A DNA stretch of 40,664 nt, from the NCBI RefSeq assembly GCF_030651495.1, contig NZ_JAUSFI010000135.1, positions 1-40,664 on the forward strand, written 5' to 3'. The position numbers were made by a program, and so were the translations under genes. The notes beneath the pieces were generated by a model. The model was given only the letters and a program-made list of their open reading frames with translations, was not told where the DNA came from and ran no database searches. This document shows, in pieces, positions 1 to 8,315 of this stretch (the stretch's first letter is position 1; each line of letters begins with the position of its first letter). This stretch comes from Undibacterium sp. Lineage in GTDB: Bacteria; Pseudomonadota; Gammaproteobacteria; Burkholderiales; Burkholderiaceae_D.

Positions 1-101
1 GAATTTTTATCCTGCCGATTCAAACCCGGGAACTGCTTTGCCTTGCCGTACTTTCTTTCTTTTTACCCCCGCTCTTCAGCGGGAGGCGAACTATAGCAAA
101 C

Positions 102-131
102 CTTGCCCTTCCTTGGCAAGCTTTTTGTTTT
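102..131 (+). terminator. possible intrinsic terminator, plus strand
   Basis: Six-base arms CTTGCC (102-107) and GGCAAG (115-120) flank a 7-base loop and are followed by a T-rich run (ctttttgtttt). The T-run lies on the plus-strand side, so this would end a plus-strand transcript entering from left of the window. A second small hairpin, CCCGCT-cttc-AGCGGG, lies at about 68-83 and could serve the minus-strand gene that ends at 142. The stems are short and their use is inferred. Confidence 0.4.
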
Positions 132-141
132 AAATCATTTA

Positions 142-918
142 CTACTTATTACTGAAGTTTGCAGGACGTTTTTCCATAAACGCTTTCATACCTTCTTTTT
201 GGTCTTCCGTTCCAAAGCTACTGTGAAACAGACGGCGCTCGTATTGCACACCTTCTGACAGAGTAGTTTCATAGGCGCGATTCACTGAATCTTTCACCAT
301 CATAATAATAGGCAGCGACATAGATGCGATAGTGGCAGCAGCAGCCAACACTTCTTCCATCAATTTATCGAGTGGGACGATACGCGATACCAAGCCTGCG
401 CGCTCCGCTTCTGCCGCATCCATCATGCGTGCGGTGAGGCACATGTCCATGGCTTTAGATTTTGAAATGGCGCGTGGCAAACGCTGCGTACCGCCAGCGC
501 CCGGCAGAGTGCCGAGCTTAATTTCTGGCTGTCCGAATTTGGCATTATCGGCTGCGATAATGAAGTCACACATCATGGCTAATTCACAGCCACCACCTAG
601 TGCATAACCTGCGACAGCAGCGATGACTGGCTTGCGTATCTGACGGATTTGCTCCCAGTTACGGGTGATGTAATCACTTTTATAAGCATCCATATAACTA
701 TAATTTGCCATAGCGCCGATATCGGCACCCGCAGCAAACGCTTTTTCGCTACCCGTGATAACGATGCAGCCGATCGCCTCGTCCTGATCAAATGCCTTCA
801 GGGCAAAACCAAGTTCATCCATCAATTGGTCATTGAGCGCATTTAATGCCTTGGGACGATTTAGGGTAATCAAACCAATTTTTTCTTTGGTTTCTACGAT
901 GATATTTTGGTATTCCAT
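142..918 (-). CDS. enoyl-CoA hydratase (crotonase family)
   Basis: A 258-residue crotonase-fold protein, the usual length for a bacterial enoyl-CoA hydratase, which adds water to trans-2-enoyl-CoA in fatty-acid beta-oxidation. Visible signatures are the CoA/oxyanion-hole segment AAGADIGAM (about 62-70), [15 protein letters not shown] (104-118) and [15 protein letters not shown] (129-143). Glu112 and Glu132 match the two catalytic glutamates of rat mitochondrial hydratase (Glu144 and Glu164), so true hydratase activity is likely rather than an isomerase-only variant. The start at 918 is supported by an upstream AGGGA. It is followed at 1000-2127 by an unrelated minus-strand gene with an 81-base gap, so co-transcription is possible but not shown. 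Paralogues in this family are hard to tell apart, so no symbol is given. Confidence 0.93.
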   Translation of the reverse strand: MEYQNIIVETKEKIGLITLNRPKALNALNDQLMDELGFALKAFDQDEAIGCIVITGSEKAFAAGADIGAMANYSYMDAYKSDYITRNWEQIRQIRKPVIAAVAGYALGGGCELAMMCDFIIAADNAKFGQPEIKLGTLPGAGGTQRLPRAISKSKAMDMCLTARMMDAAEAERAGLVSRIVPLDKLMEEVLAAAATIASMSLPIIMMVKDSVNRAYETTLSEGVQYERRLFHSSFGTEDQKEGMKAFMEKRPANFSNK

Positions 919-999
919 ATTTGATTCCCTGAGTATGAATATTACTAATAAAAAATTATTGGTTTTTTAGAGGGTCGAAACGAAAAATTACATACAGCT

Positions 1000-2127
1000 T
1001 TATCGCAGGAAACGACCATCTTTCGATATCACCGTCAATTCGACATAACGTGAGCCCTGATGTTCATTTTTATTAAAATTGACGATAAAGCCGCCAAGAT
1101 CAACGCGCCCCATCCCTTCCAGCGCGCTGATTAAATGCTCACTGGTAACATCACGCCCGATATGCTTGATCGCCTCCACCAGCAACTTCGCGTTCAAAAA
1201 GCCTTCCATGCTAGCGTAAGAGTATTCCTTGATTCCTGTCTTGCTCATCAGTTTTTGGTATTCTCGAACGATACTGGATGTCGCAGAAAACGGGAAAGGC
1301 ATCACTTGCGAAACAATCACGCCAACACCATCTTTGCCCAGGAGATTGATGGCGCTTTGAGATGCCAGTACAGACAAAGCAAAGTATTGAATACCCTTGA
1401 CCTTCTGATTAAATGCCTTAATAAAATCGCTCGAAGGCTTACCGGCAGTCACCAGAATAATGGATTGCAACTCGCCTTTTTCCATCTCACTGACTGCTTT
1501 ATCCAGATCAGAAGAATCGTTATTGATGCTAGTGGTTGCGGTCAGTTTTAATTTATATTTCTCTGCCGCAAGCTGCACCGCTGCCAAACCTTCTTTGCCG
1601 AAGGCATTATTTTGATAGACTACGCCAACTCTTTTGATGCCACGCGCGCCCAGATGTTCGATAATTTTATCGGTTTCGGCCACATAACCGGCTCGTATAT
1701 TAAATATCGCCCGATTGAATGGTTTGCGCACGGCATCAGTGCCTGTCAGCGGTGCAAAGTTAGGGACCCCCGACTCCGTCACAACAGGAATAAGGGCGGT
1801 ATTGGCCGGCGTACCCAGCATGCCGAATAAGGTAATTGCCTTTTCTTTTTCTATTAAATGACTGGCATTTGACAGCGACTTAGCCGCATCGTAGCCGTCA
1901 TCCATCACCACAAACCGAATCTTGCGGCCGTTCACTCCACCTTGTTCATTAATATAATCAAAGTACGCTTTAGCGCCACTGGCTGTTGCCACGCCTAGTT
2001 CCGCCAAAATACCTGTCAATGCAGTAGATTGACCGATCACGATGTCATTATTTTGCGCCTGAACCGATAGCGCCAGACTCACACCGAACATCAGCGCAGA
2101 GAGCTGACGCAAACATACTTGAAACAT
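1000..2127 (-). CDS. ABC transporter substrate-binding protein, branched-chain amino acid type
   Basis: A 375-residue periplasmic binding protein of the LivJ/LivK-like type 1 fold (Peripla_BP_6). An N-terminal signal peptide ends near SVQAQ (about residue 25). Mature features are IVIGQSTALTG, the INEQGGVNGRKI segment and the MDDGYDAAKS segment typical of this family. A strong AGGAGAT ribosome site lies 8 bases before the ATG. No permease or ATPase genes are adjacent, so it is an orphan binding protein, common in Burkholderiales; the ligand could be an amino acid, an aromatic acid or another small molecule and cannot be told from sequence. The 269 bases between this gene and mltA show no convincing gene. 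Confidence 0.9.
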   Translation of the reverse strand: MFQVCLRQLSALMFGVSLALSVQAQNNDIVIGQSTALTGILAELGVATASGAKAYFDYINEQGGVNGRKIRFVVMDDGYDAAKSLSNASHLIEKEKAITLFGMLGTPANTALIPVVTESGVPNFAPLTGTDAVRKPFNRAIFNIRAGYVAETDKIIEHLGARGIKRVGVVYQNNAFGKEGLAAVQLAAEKYKLKLTATTSINNDSSDLDKAVSEMEKGELQSIILVTAGKPSSDFIKAFNQKVKGIQYFALSVLASQSAINLLGKDGVGVIVSQVMPFPFSATSSIVREYQKLMSKTGIKEYSYASMEGFLNAKLLVEAIKHIGRDVTSEHLISALEGMGRVDLGGFIVNFNKNEHQGSRYVELTVISKDGRFLR

Positions 2128-2396
2128 AAATATCTCCTGATTTTTTATTTTGGATCTATTGAGACAATAAATCAGCGCTTAAATCAACGCCAACACAATC
2201 CCAGTGCTTACCTTCGTCGTCCAAGGTAGCACTGCCGACCAAATGCAAGTTTGATTTAGAACTGGGTGTCTAATTTTCGATGATAGCTTGCACAGCCGGT
2301 CTACGCGCCTGGCAAGTGCAGAAAACCTAGTTTTACGGTGACATTGCACGGCGCAAATACAACAATGTGTATTTTTATGCAATTATTTTAGTACTA

Positions 2397-3593
2397 TCAA
2401 ACCGGTGACTTGGGTAACAATATCCACATAGTTCCTTTTTGTTTCATACGGCCAGCGAATTCACCCGCTTCACTGCCAAAGCCCCAAAAAAAGTCCGCGC
2501 GTACCGCTCCGCGTATCGCACCGCCAGTGTCTTGCGCCATCATCAGCCGTTGTAGGCTGGTACTGCTATTTGGCTGAGTGGTCACCAAAAATACTGGCGC
2601 ACCTAATGGCAGATACTGCGCGTCAATCGCAATCGAGCGCTGTCCCGTCAAAGGTACGCCCAACGCGCCTTTAGGGCCGATAGCGGGATTAATGATTTTT
2701 TCTTCCTTGAAGAAAACCACGCTGGGATTGGTATTAAGCAATTCATCCTGACGTGCCGGATTATTCCCCAGCCACTCCTTAATCCCTTGTGCGGATGCCT
2801 GCTCAAGCTTCAATTCACCTTTATCGACCAGATAGCGGCCTATCGATTTATACGGATAGCCGTTTTGATCGGCATACGCCAAACGCACCGTCTCGTTTGA
2901 TTCGGCCAAATAAACCCGGCCAGATCCCTGAATCTGCAAGAAAAAGGCATCGATTGCATCATCCACCCAGAGCAATTCCTTACCCGCCACCGCAGGTAAC
3001 ATATCGGCGCGCGAGGCATACGGCACAATCTTATTGCCCACCAGACGTCCACGCAAACGCATATTTTTTAACTCCGGATACACACTCGCCAAATCGATAG
3101 TCAACAGATCAGGCGGGGTACGGTACAACGGCGTCTGATAGGCGCCGCCGCGCTGACGCGAACCGCGCAGCAGGGGTTCGTAATAGCCGGTAACCAATCC
3201 TTCGCTGCTGCCATCCGGATTGATTATTTGGTGCGGCGTAAAGAAGGCTTCAAAGAAGCTGCGTATCGCGGCAGTATCTTTGGCATCGACCTCTTTCGCT
3301 ATGCTGCACGGCTCCTTCCATTCCGGCTTATTTCTCAGCGCCGAACAAGATGCCGTAAAAGCAGGCCAGACCTCAGTGAGCTGATCTTGCTGCCAGCCAG
3401 GCAAAGCGGCAAAGCTGACTGGCTTATACACCTCACTCCATTTCATTGAAGATGGCGGGGTAGCTAGTGTTGGCATGTTGACCACTGGCGGTTTAACTAC
3501 TGGCTTATTTATCGGCGCGGGGGAACAGGCGGCAAGTAAACTTATGATGGCCGCTAGGGGTAGAATTCTGATTTGTTTAAATTGTATAAGCAT
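2397..3593 (-). CDS. mltA: membrane-bound lytic murein transglycosylase A (lipoprotein)
   Basis: MltA cleaves peptidoglycan glycan strands to give 1,6-anhydromuropeptides at the inner face of the outer membrane. The chosen start gives MLIQFKQIR followed by a hydrophobic stretch and the lipobox LLAAC, so the mature protein would begin at that Cys. The reading frame stays open 66 bases further upstream (to 3659), but that extension would run through the start of the divergent small gene at 3607. Downstream are the MltA domain (VTGYYEPLLRGS, IQGSGRVYL) and a C-terminal 3D domain with QDTGGAIRG and RADFFWGFG, which carries the catalytic Asp region. Length is about 398 residues, similar to other MltA proteins. 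No clear Shine-Dalgarno is visible, so the exact start is uncertain. Confidence 0.93.
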   Translation of the reverse strand: MLIQFKQIRILPLAAIISLLAACSPAPINKPVVKPPVVNMPTLATPPSSMKWSEVYKPVSFAALPGWQQDQLTEVWPAFTASCSALRNKPEWKEPCSIAKEVDAKDTAAIRSFFEAFFTPHQIINPDGSSEGLVTGYYEPLLRGSRQRGGAYQTPLYRTPPDLLTIDLASVYPELKNMRLRGRLVGNKIVPYASRADMLPAVAGKELLWVDDAIDAFFLQIQGSGRVYLAESNETVRLAYADQNGYPYKSIGRYLVDKGELKLEQASAQGIKEWLGNNPARQDELLNTNPSVVFFKEEKIINPAIGPKGALGVPLTGQRSIAIDAQYLPLGAPVFLVTTQPNSSTSLQRLMMAQDTGGAIRGAVRADFFWGFGSEAGEFAGRMKQKGTMWILLPKSPV

Positions 3594-3606
3594 GGGAGTA
3601 ACAACA

Positions 3607-3753
3607 ATGTGGTTATTGGCACTGGAAGCTTGTGGGGCGACGCTACTATTTATCTTCATCGTTTGGTGGACGATGTTTTCCGGCAGAAAAGCGGACCGGC
3701 CACCTCACACAGGCAACATTGAAAACAAAAAAGATCAGCCCTCCGAGCATTAA
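3607..3753 (+). CDS. small single-pass membrane protein (48 aa)
   Basis: A 48-residue ORF beginning MWLLALEACGATLLFIFIV, with one hydrophobic helix (about residues 2-24), then FSGRKADRPP and a hydrophilic tail. A GGAG ribosome site lies 9 bases before the ATG. Its start is only 13 bases from the mltA start on the other strand, and its stop overlaps the apaG stop by 4 bases on the opposite strand, so it fills the space between those genes exactly. Function unknown. The WW-T-FSGRK pattern resembles tiny uncharacterised membrane proteins I recall from related genomes, but no family name can be assigned. A chance ORF is possible but less likely given the ribosome site and amphipathic layout. Confidence 0.6.
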   Translation: MWLLALEACGATLLFIFIVWWTMFSGRKADRPPHTGNIENKKDQPSEH

Positions 3754-4127
3754 TGCAATGTACGTGGTGGCGATAAGACGAATTCAGGGATCGCCACGTC
3801 AAACTGGTGCCCGTCTTCCGCTACGCAAAAATAGCTGCCTTTCATACTACCTTGCGGCGTGGTCAACGAACTGCCACTGCTATATTCAAAGCTTTGCCCG
3901 GGCTGCAACAAGGGCTGATGGCCGACCACCCCTAAACCCTTGACTTCCTGCACCTGATTTTTAGCATCGGTGATGATCCAGTGACGGGAAATCAATTGCG
4001 CTGTCACGGTACCGGTATTTTTAATCGTAATCGTGTACGAGAACACGTAATTATCGCGATCAGGGTCGGATTGATCCGCCAGATATTGGGGCGCTACCGA
4101 CACAGTGAATTCATAAGCTGCCATCAT
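3750..4127 (-). CDS. apaG: ApaG (DUF525) domain protein
   Basis: ApaG is a single-domain beta-sandwich protein of about 125 residues with a fibronectin-like fold, associated with apaH in enterobacteria; its molecular role is poorly defined. Family marks visible are YVFSYTITIKNTG, the RHWIITDA strand, VVGHQPLLQPGQSFEYSSG and GSMKGSYF. The frame has ATG codons at 4133, 4127 and 4124. AGAAGG sits directly against the first and 6 bases before the second, so 4127 (MMAAYEFTV) or 4124 is the likelier start. No apaH is adjacent. The gene is divergent from rpe, with about 190 bases between them. Confidence 0.93.
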   Translation of the reverse strand: MMAAYEFTVSVAPQYLADQSDPDRDNYVFSYTITIKNTGTVTAQLISRHWIITDAKNQVQEVKGLGVVGHQPLLQPGQSFEYSSGSSLTTPQGSMKGSYFCVAEDGHQFDVAIPEFVLSPPRTLH

Positions 4128-4321
4128 TTTCATCCTTCTTCTATTCTGTATTTTTTGGTAATTTTCTGCATTTATTTATTGATGGGCGACAGTGCGCAGC
4201 CATAGGCAGTATCTTACAAGAACCACACAAGGCTCACAGGAGTAAAATACTGCATCTTCGCAACTTATGCTTTAACACACCTTACGCAACACAACTTACA
4301 TAACATTACGCACACGCCATC

Positions 4322-4987
4322 ATGACCACTTACCGTATCGCCCCTAGCATTCTGTCTGCCGACTTCGCCCGTCTAGGTGAAGAAGTGCGCAATGTCGTTG
4401 CCGCCGGCGCTGACATGATTCACTTTGACGTCATGGATAACCATTATGTTCCTAATTTAACCATCGGTCCGCTGGTGTGTGAGGCGATACGGCCCCATGT
4501 GCAGGTGCCGATCGACGTCCATCTGATGGTCAAACCGGTAGACCGCATCATCCCTGATTTTGCCAAAGCCGGGGCGAATATCATCAGTTTCCATCCGGAA
4601 GGATCAGAACATATCGACCGCACCCTGCAATTGATACGCGAACATGGTTGCAAAGCCGGCCTGGTACTCAACCCGGCAACGCCGCTGCACATACTAGAAC
4701 ATGTGATGGATAAGCTGGATCTGATCTTGCTGATGTCGGTCAACCCTGGTTTTGGCGGCCAGTCGTTCATCCCGCACACCCTGAAAAAAATTGCTGCCGT
4801 CAGGAAACTGATCGACGCCACAGGGCGCGACATCATGCTGCAAGTCGATGGTGGAGTGAAGATCGACAACATAGGCGAAATCGCCGCTGCCGGTGCCGAT
4901 ACCTTCGTTGCAGGCTCGGCGATATTTGGCAAGCCAGACTATACGGCGGTCATTAACGCCATGCGGGCCGAATTGGCAAAAATTTAA
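4322..4987 (+). CDS. rpe: ribulose-phosphate 3-epimerase
   Basis: Interconverts D-ribulose 5-phosphate and D-xylulose 5-phosphate in the pentose phosphate pathway. At 221 residues it has the usual TIM-barrel length. Metal and catalytic positions are all present: His34 and Asp36 in HFDVMD, His67 in VHLMV, and Asp176 in LQVDGG; Asp36 and Asp176 act as the acid/base pair in this family. The phosphate-binding segment GGVK...VAGSAIF is intact, as is the NPGFGGQ loop (141-147). It is followed by gph after a 104-base gap that holds a strong inverted repeat. Confidence 0.97.
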   Translation: MTTYRIAPSILSADFARLGEEVRNVVAAGADMIHFDVMDNHYVPNLTIGPLVCEAIRPHVQVPIDVHLMVKPVDRIIPDFAKAGANIISFHPEGSEHIDRTLQLIREHGCKAGLVLNPATPLHILEHVMDKLDLILLMSVNPGFGGQSFIPHTLKKIAAVRKLIDATGRDIMLQVDGGVKIDNIGEIAAAGADTFVAGSAIFGKPDYTAVINAMRAELAKI

Positions 4988-5018
4988 CGGCATATTTCTC
5001 TATTTCAAATAGCTATAC

Positions 5019-5074
5019 GCAATATCCATGCGGCCTACAGAGCAAAAACAGGCTGTAACCCGCATGGATATTGC
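5019..5074. repeat. 15-bp perfect inverted repeat between rpe and gph
   Basis: Left arm 5019-5033 (gcaatatccatgcgg) and right arm 5060-5074 (its exact reverse complement) enclose a 26-base loop. The loop holds a further short complementary pair, tacag (5036-5040) and ctgta (5053-5057). The resulting stem is long and stable, but it is not followed by a T-run, so it is not a classic intrinsic terminator. It may be an mRNA processing or stability element, an intercistronic attenuator, or a dispersed intergenic repeat. Confidence 0.8.
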
Positions 5075-5091
5075 GCCACCGGGTTTCAATT

Positions 5092-5763
5092 ATGTTTACT
5101 GATATTCAAGCGGTCATCATCGACCTCGATGGCACTATGCTAGACACGGCACCCGATTTTCTGGTCGCCATCAATGGCATGCGCGCAGAATTCGCTCTGG
5201 CGGCGCTCACGATCGACACCATCAAGAATTTTGTCGGCAAAGGTTCAGAAAATCTGATTCAGCGTGTGTTAGCGGTGGATTTTACCGAGGCGCAGGTAGA
5301 ACAGCATTTTGACGCAGCGCTGGCAACCTATCAGCGCCATTACCTTGCCATCAATGGCAATTACAGCAGTCTGTATCCCGATGTCATCGAAGGCTTGCAA
5401 GCCATGCGCGCTGAAGGCTTGCGGCTCGCCTGCGTGACCAACAAGCCGCTCAATTTTACCTTGCCGCTAATGGCAAAAAAGGGGCTGGATAGCTATTTTG
5501 AGATAGTGTATGGCGGCGATTCGTTTCCCCGCAAAAAGCCAGATCCTATGGCGATGCTACAAGTCTGCAGTGATTTTAATTTAGCCCCTAAGCAAGTGCT
5601 GGCGATCGGCGACTCCTCGAATGATGCGCAGGCGGCACGCGCGGCAGGTTGCCCGGTGTTGCATGTACCCTACGGTTACAATCATGGCGAAGCTATACAA
5701 AATGTCGATACTGATGGTATAGTCGAAACCTTATTAGAAGCAGCTCGGTTGATCACCCGCTGA
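5092..5763 (+). CDS. gph: phosphoglycolate phosphatase (HAD superfamily)
   Basis: A HAD hydrolase of subfamily IA that removes phosphate from 2-phosphoglycolate. Motifs are complete: the DLDGTMLDTAPD nucleophile motif at the N-terminus, CVTNKP (motif II), the Lys of FPRKKPDP (motif III) and GDSSNDAQAARAAG (motif IV). The start is taken at the ATG giving MFTDIQAVI; an in-frame TTG at 5071 lies inside the right arm of the preceding inverted repeat and is a poor candidate. The rpe-gph-trp gene order is common in beta- and gammaproteobacteria and supports the name. The substrate is inferred from context, since HAD enzymes are often promiscuous. Confidence 0.92.
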   Translation: MFTDIQAVIIDLDGTMLDTAPDFLVAINGMRAEFALAALTIDTIKNFVGKGSENLIQRVLAVDFTEAQVEQHFDAALATYQRHYLAINGNYSSLYPDVIEGLQAMRAEGLRLACVTNKPLNFTLPLMAKKGLDSYFEIVYGGDSFPRKKPDPMAMLQVCSDFNLAPKQVLAIGDSSNDAQAARAAGCPVLHVPYGYNHGEAIQNVDTDGIVETLLEAARLITR

Positions 5764-5839
5764 TAGGCAACTAATAACACTGATAAGCACTCATAAGCCG
5801 TTAAGTTTTTTGACCTCTTATAACGTACAACACTCCAGA

Positions 5840-5917
5840 ATGTTTCTCGATAAAAAACATACCGCAATAATCCCAGGCACGTTTGAGGCCTGGCTTTGGC
5901 GACGCTGGCAAGCTTGA
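5840..5917 (+). CDS. trpL: candidate trp leader peptide (25 aa)
   Basis: A short ORF starts at ATG 5840 (MFLDKKHTA) and ends ...AWLWRRWQA followed by TGA at 5915. Three of its last eight residues are Trp (codons at 5891, 5897 and 5906), far above expectation for a random 25-codon ORF. It sits 126 bases upstream of trpE and 12 bases before a terminator-like hairpin. Complementary six-base segments TGGCAA (5906-5911), covering the third Trp codon, and TTGCCA (5922-5927) could form the pause hairpin. TATAAC at 5819-5824 could be a -10 element. No strong ribosome site is seen, which is the main weakness. Inferred role: ribosome stalling at Trp codons controls transcription into trpE. Confidence 0.68.
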   Translation: MFLDKKHTAIIPGTFEAWLWRRWQA

Positions 5918-5929
5918 TTCTTTGCCACG

Positions 5930-5972
5930 CAGATTAACGCCCATCCTTCGCGTTAATACTGATTGTTTTTTT
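5930..5972 (+). terminator. candidate trp attenuator terminator
   Basis: ATTAACGC (5933-5940) and GCGTTAAT (5950-5957) form a perfect 8-bp stem around a 9-base loop. CAG (5930-5932) and CTG (5959-5961) extend it across a one-base bulge. Seven consecutive T residues follow at 5966-5972. It lies between the Trp-rich leader ORF and trpE, as expected of an attenuator. The competing antiterminator pairing could not be resolved by eye. Confidence 0.7.
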
Positions 5973-6043
5973 ACCCTGTCTTACCCGCTTAATCTGGACC
6001 CTGAACACTCAGGATCCGTTTTCATGACGGCTGAAAGCACAAA

Positions 6044-7540
6044 ATGACCGAACTCGAATTTAAATCGTTGGCCGCACAAGGCTACAACCGCATCCCCATG
6101 ATCGCCGAAGCGTTTGCCGATCTGGAAACCCCGCTCACCCTGTATCTGAAACTGGCGCAAACCCAGAACGGCGGCAAGAATACCTTCTTGCTCGAATCCG
6201 TCATGGGCGGCGAACGCTTTGGCCGCTACTCGTTTATCGGCCTGCCCGCCAATACGCTGATGCGCAGTTATGGCATGCGCACCGAAGTGGTAAAAAATGG
6301 TGTGGTGGTCGAAACCGTCGAAGGTAATCCGCTCGCTTTCATCGAGGAATTCCAATCCCGCTTCAAGGTCGCGCTGCGCCCCGGCTTACCGCGTTTTTGC
6401 GGTGGCCTGGCCGGCTACTTTGGCTACGATGCGGTGCGTTATGTCGAAAAACGCTTGGCCAACTCGGCGCCGAAAGATGATCTGGGTCTGCCGGATATCC
6501 AATTGCTGCTGACCGAAGAGCTGGCAGTCATCGACAACGTCTCGGGCAAGCTGTATCTGATCGTGTATGCCGACACCAGCCAGCCGGAAGCCTGGTCGAA
6601 AGCGCGCCAGCGGCTGAAAGACTTGCGCGCCATGTTGCGCCGTAGCGTCGATGCGCCCGTCACCTCGGCCTCAGTCCGCACCGAGAGCATCCGTGATTTC
6701 GATAAAAAAGATTATCTGGAAGCGGTTGCCAAAGCCAAGGAATACATCATGGCGGGCGATCTGATGCAGGTGCAAGTGGGCCAGCGCATCCGCAAACCGT
6801 ATGTCGACTCACCGCTGTCGCTGTATCGTGCGCTACGCTCGCTGAATCCTTCGCCGTATATGTATTTCTACAATTTCGGCGACATGCAAATCATCGGCGC
6901 CTCGCCCGAAATTTTGGTGCGCAATGAAACGTTGAATGACGGCAACAAGAAGGTCACGATACGCCCGCTGGCCGGCACCCGTCCGCGCGGCGCCACGCCT
7001 GAGAGCGACGCACAACTGGCCATCGAGTTACTGGCCGACCCGAAAGAAATCGCCGAACACGTGATGCTGATCGACCTGGCACGCAACGATATCGGCCGCA
7101 TCGCGCAAACCGGCAGCGTCAAGGTGACCGACCAGATGGTGATCGAAAAATACTCACACGTGCAGCACATCGTCTCGAATGTCGAAGGTATCTTGCAAGC
7201 GAATTTATCGAATCTCGATGTACTCAAAGCGACTTTCCCTGCCGGCACCTTATCCGGTGCGCCGAAGGTCAGAGCAATGGAGCTGATTGACCAGTTAGAA
7301 CCGACCAAGCGCGGTATCTACGGCGGCGCTTGCGGTTATTTGTCGTTCGGCGGCGAAATGGATCTGGCGATAGCGATCCGCACCGGCGTACTGAAAGACG
7401 GCATGCTATACGTGCAGGCAGCAGCGGGCATCGTCGCCGATTCGGTACCTGAAATGGAATGGCAAGAAACCGAAAACAAGGCGCGCGCCGTATTGCGTGC
7501 GGCAGAACAAGTGCAGGATGGCCTAGACGGAGCAATTTAG
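6044..7540 (+). CDS. trpE: anthranilate synthase component I
   Basis: Converts chorismate and ammonia to anthranilate, the first committed step of tryptophan synthesis, with TrpG supplying ammonia. It is 498 residues long, normal for TrpE. It has an N-terminal regulatory half containing LLESVMGGERFGRYSF, whose LLES resembles the Trp-feedback site motif, and a C-terminal chorismate-binding half with IGASPEILVR, RPLAGTRPRG, LIDLARNDIGR, FPAGTLSGAPK and YGGACGYLSFGG. No fused glutamine amidotransferase is present. The ATG is preceded by only a weak purine stretch. The leader ORF and terminator upstream suggest control by attenuation in addition to feedback inhibition. Confidence 0.97.
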   Translation: MTELEFKSLAAQGYNRIPMIAEAFADLETPLTLYLKLAQTQNGGKNTFLLESVMGGERFGRYSFIGLPANTLMRSYGMRTEVVKNGVVVETVEGNPLAFIEEFQSRFKVALRPGLPRFCGGLAGYFGYDAVRYVEKRLANSAPKDDLGLPDIQLLLTEELAVIDNVSGKLYLIVYADTSQPEAWSKARQRLKDLRAMLRRSVDAPVTSASVRTESIRDFDKKDYLEAVAKAKEYIMAGDLMQVQVGQRIRKPYVDSPLSLYRALRSLNPSPYMYFYNFGDMQIIGASPEILVRNETLNDGNKKVTIRPLAGTRPRGATPESDAQLAIELLADPKEIAEHVMLIDLARNDIGRIAQTGSVKVTDQMVIEKYSHVQHIVSNVEGILQANLSNLDVLKATFPAGTLSGAPKVRAMELIDQLEPTKRGIYGGACGYLSFGGEMDLAIAIRTGVLKDGMLYVQAAAGIVADSVPEMEWQETENKARAVLRAAEQVQDGLDGAI

Positions 7541-7747
7541 CTTGGGGACGCTATAAATCCAATGATCGGGTGCATATCTTCGTCGGGGTTGAAAAAGCGA
7601 TACTCTCAATACCGAGGTATTGCTGTGTTTTGCGCCTTGATCTGCATCCCGATAATTGAATTTCTAGCGCCCCCCAAAAAACCTATTGAATCAATTATCT
7701 CTGTATTTTCTTAGAGTCTCAGTATCTCTTTGTTGAGAGGTTTAAAA

Positions 7748-8314
7748 ATGTTATTAATGATAGACAACTACGATTCCTTCACTTACAACCTGGTGCAGTA
7801 TTTTGCCGAGCTGGGTGAAGATGTACGTACCTTCCGCAATGATGAAATCACGCTTGATGAAATCGCTGCCTTGAAGCCCGATCACATCTGCATTTCGCCC
7901 GGACCTTGCACACCGCTGGAAGCCGGTATTTCGGTGCCGGCATTAAAACGCTTTGCCGGCGAGATTCCCATTTTGGGTGTCTGTCTCGGCCATCAAAGCA
8001 TCGCTGCAGCCTTCGGCGGTAAAGTGGTTCGCGCCAAGCAAGTCATGCATGGCAAGACTTCACCCATCGCCCATACCGGCGTTGGCGTCTTCAAGGACTT
8101 GCCTAGCCCTTATACCGTCACACGCTATCACTCACTGGCGATAGAGCGCTCTAGCTTGCCCGATTGTTTGGAAGTCACGGCCTGGACTGAAGACGGTGAA
8201 ATCATGGGTGTGCGCCATAAAACATTTAATTTGCAGGGCGTGCAGTTTCACCCTGAATCAATTCTGTCTGAGCATGGGCATGCCTTGCTGAAGAATTTTT
8301 TGACTGGAAAATAA
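7748..8314 (+). CDS. trpG: anthranilate synthase component II (glutamine amidotransferase)
   Basis: Class I glutamine amidotransferase that releases ammonia from glutamine for TrpE; in some bacteria the same subunit also serves aminodeoxychorismate synthase. It has the N-terminal [15 protein letters not shown], the nucleophile elbow LGVCLGHQ (catalytic Cys) and the VQFHPES motif (catalytic His and Glu). The start is the ATG at 7748, preceded by GAGAGG at 7 bases; an in-frame TTG at 7730 is upstream of that site and is rejected. Length is 188 residues. The 207-base gap after trpE holds a small hairpin (caatac-cgag-gtattg near 7607) and no other ORF of note. It ends one base before trpD. Confidence 0.97.
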   Translation: MLLMIDNYDSFTYNLVQYFAELGEDVRTFRNDEITLDEIAALKPDHICISPGPCTPLEAGISVPALKRFAGEIPILGVCLGHQSIAAAFGGKVVRAKQVMHGKTSPIAHTGVGVFKDLPSPYTVTRYHSLAIERSSLPDCLEVTAWTEDGEIMGVRHKTFNLQGVQFHPESILSEHGHALLKNFLTGK

Positions 8315-8315
8315 C

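Noticed and set aside
3594..3659. Upstream extension of mltA to an ATG at 3659
   Set aside because: It would put 22 extra residues before a good lipoprotein signal and overlap the small divergent gene; no ribosome site.
5071..5091. TTG-initiated extension of gph
   Set aside because: The TTG lies in the arm of a strong inverted repeat and adds residues not expected before the HAD motif; ATG 5092 fits the family.
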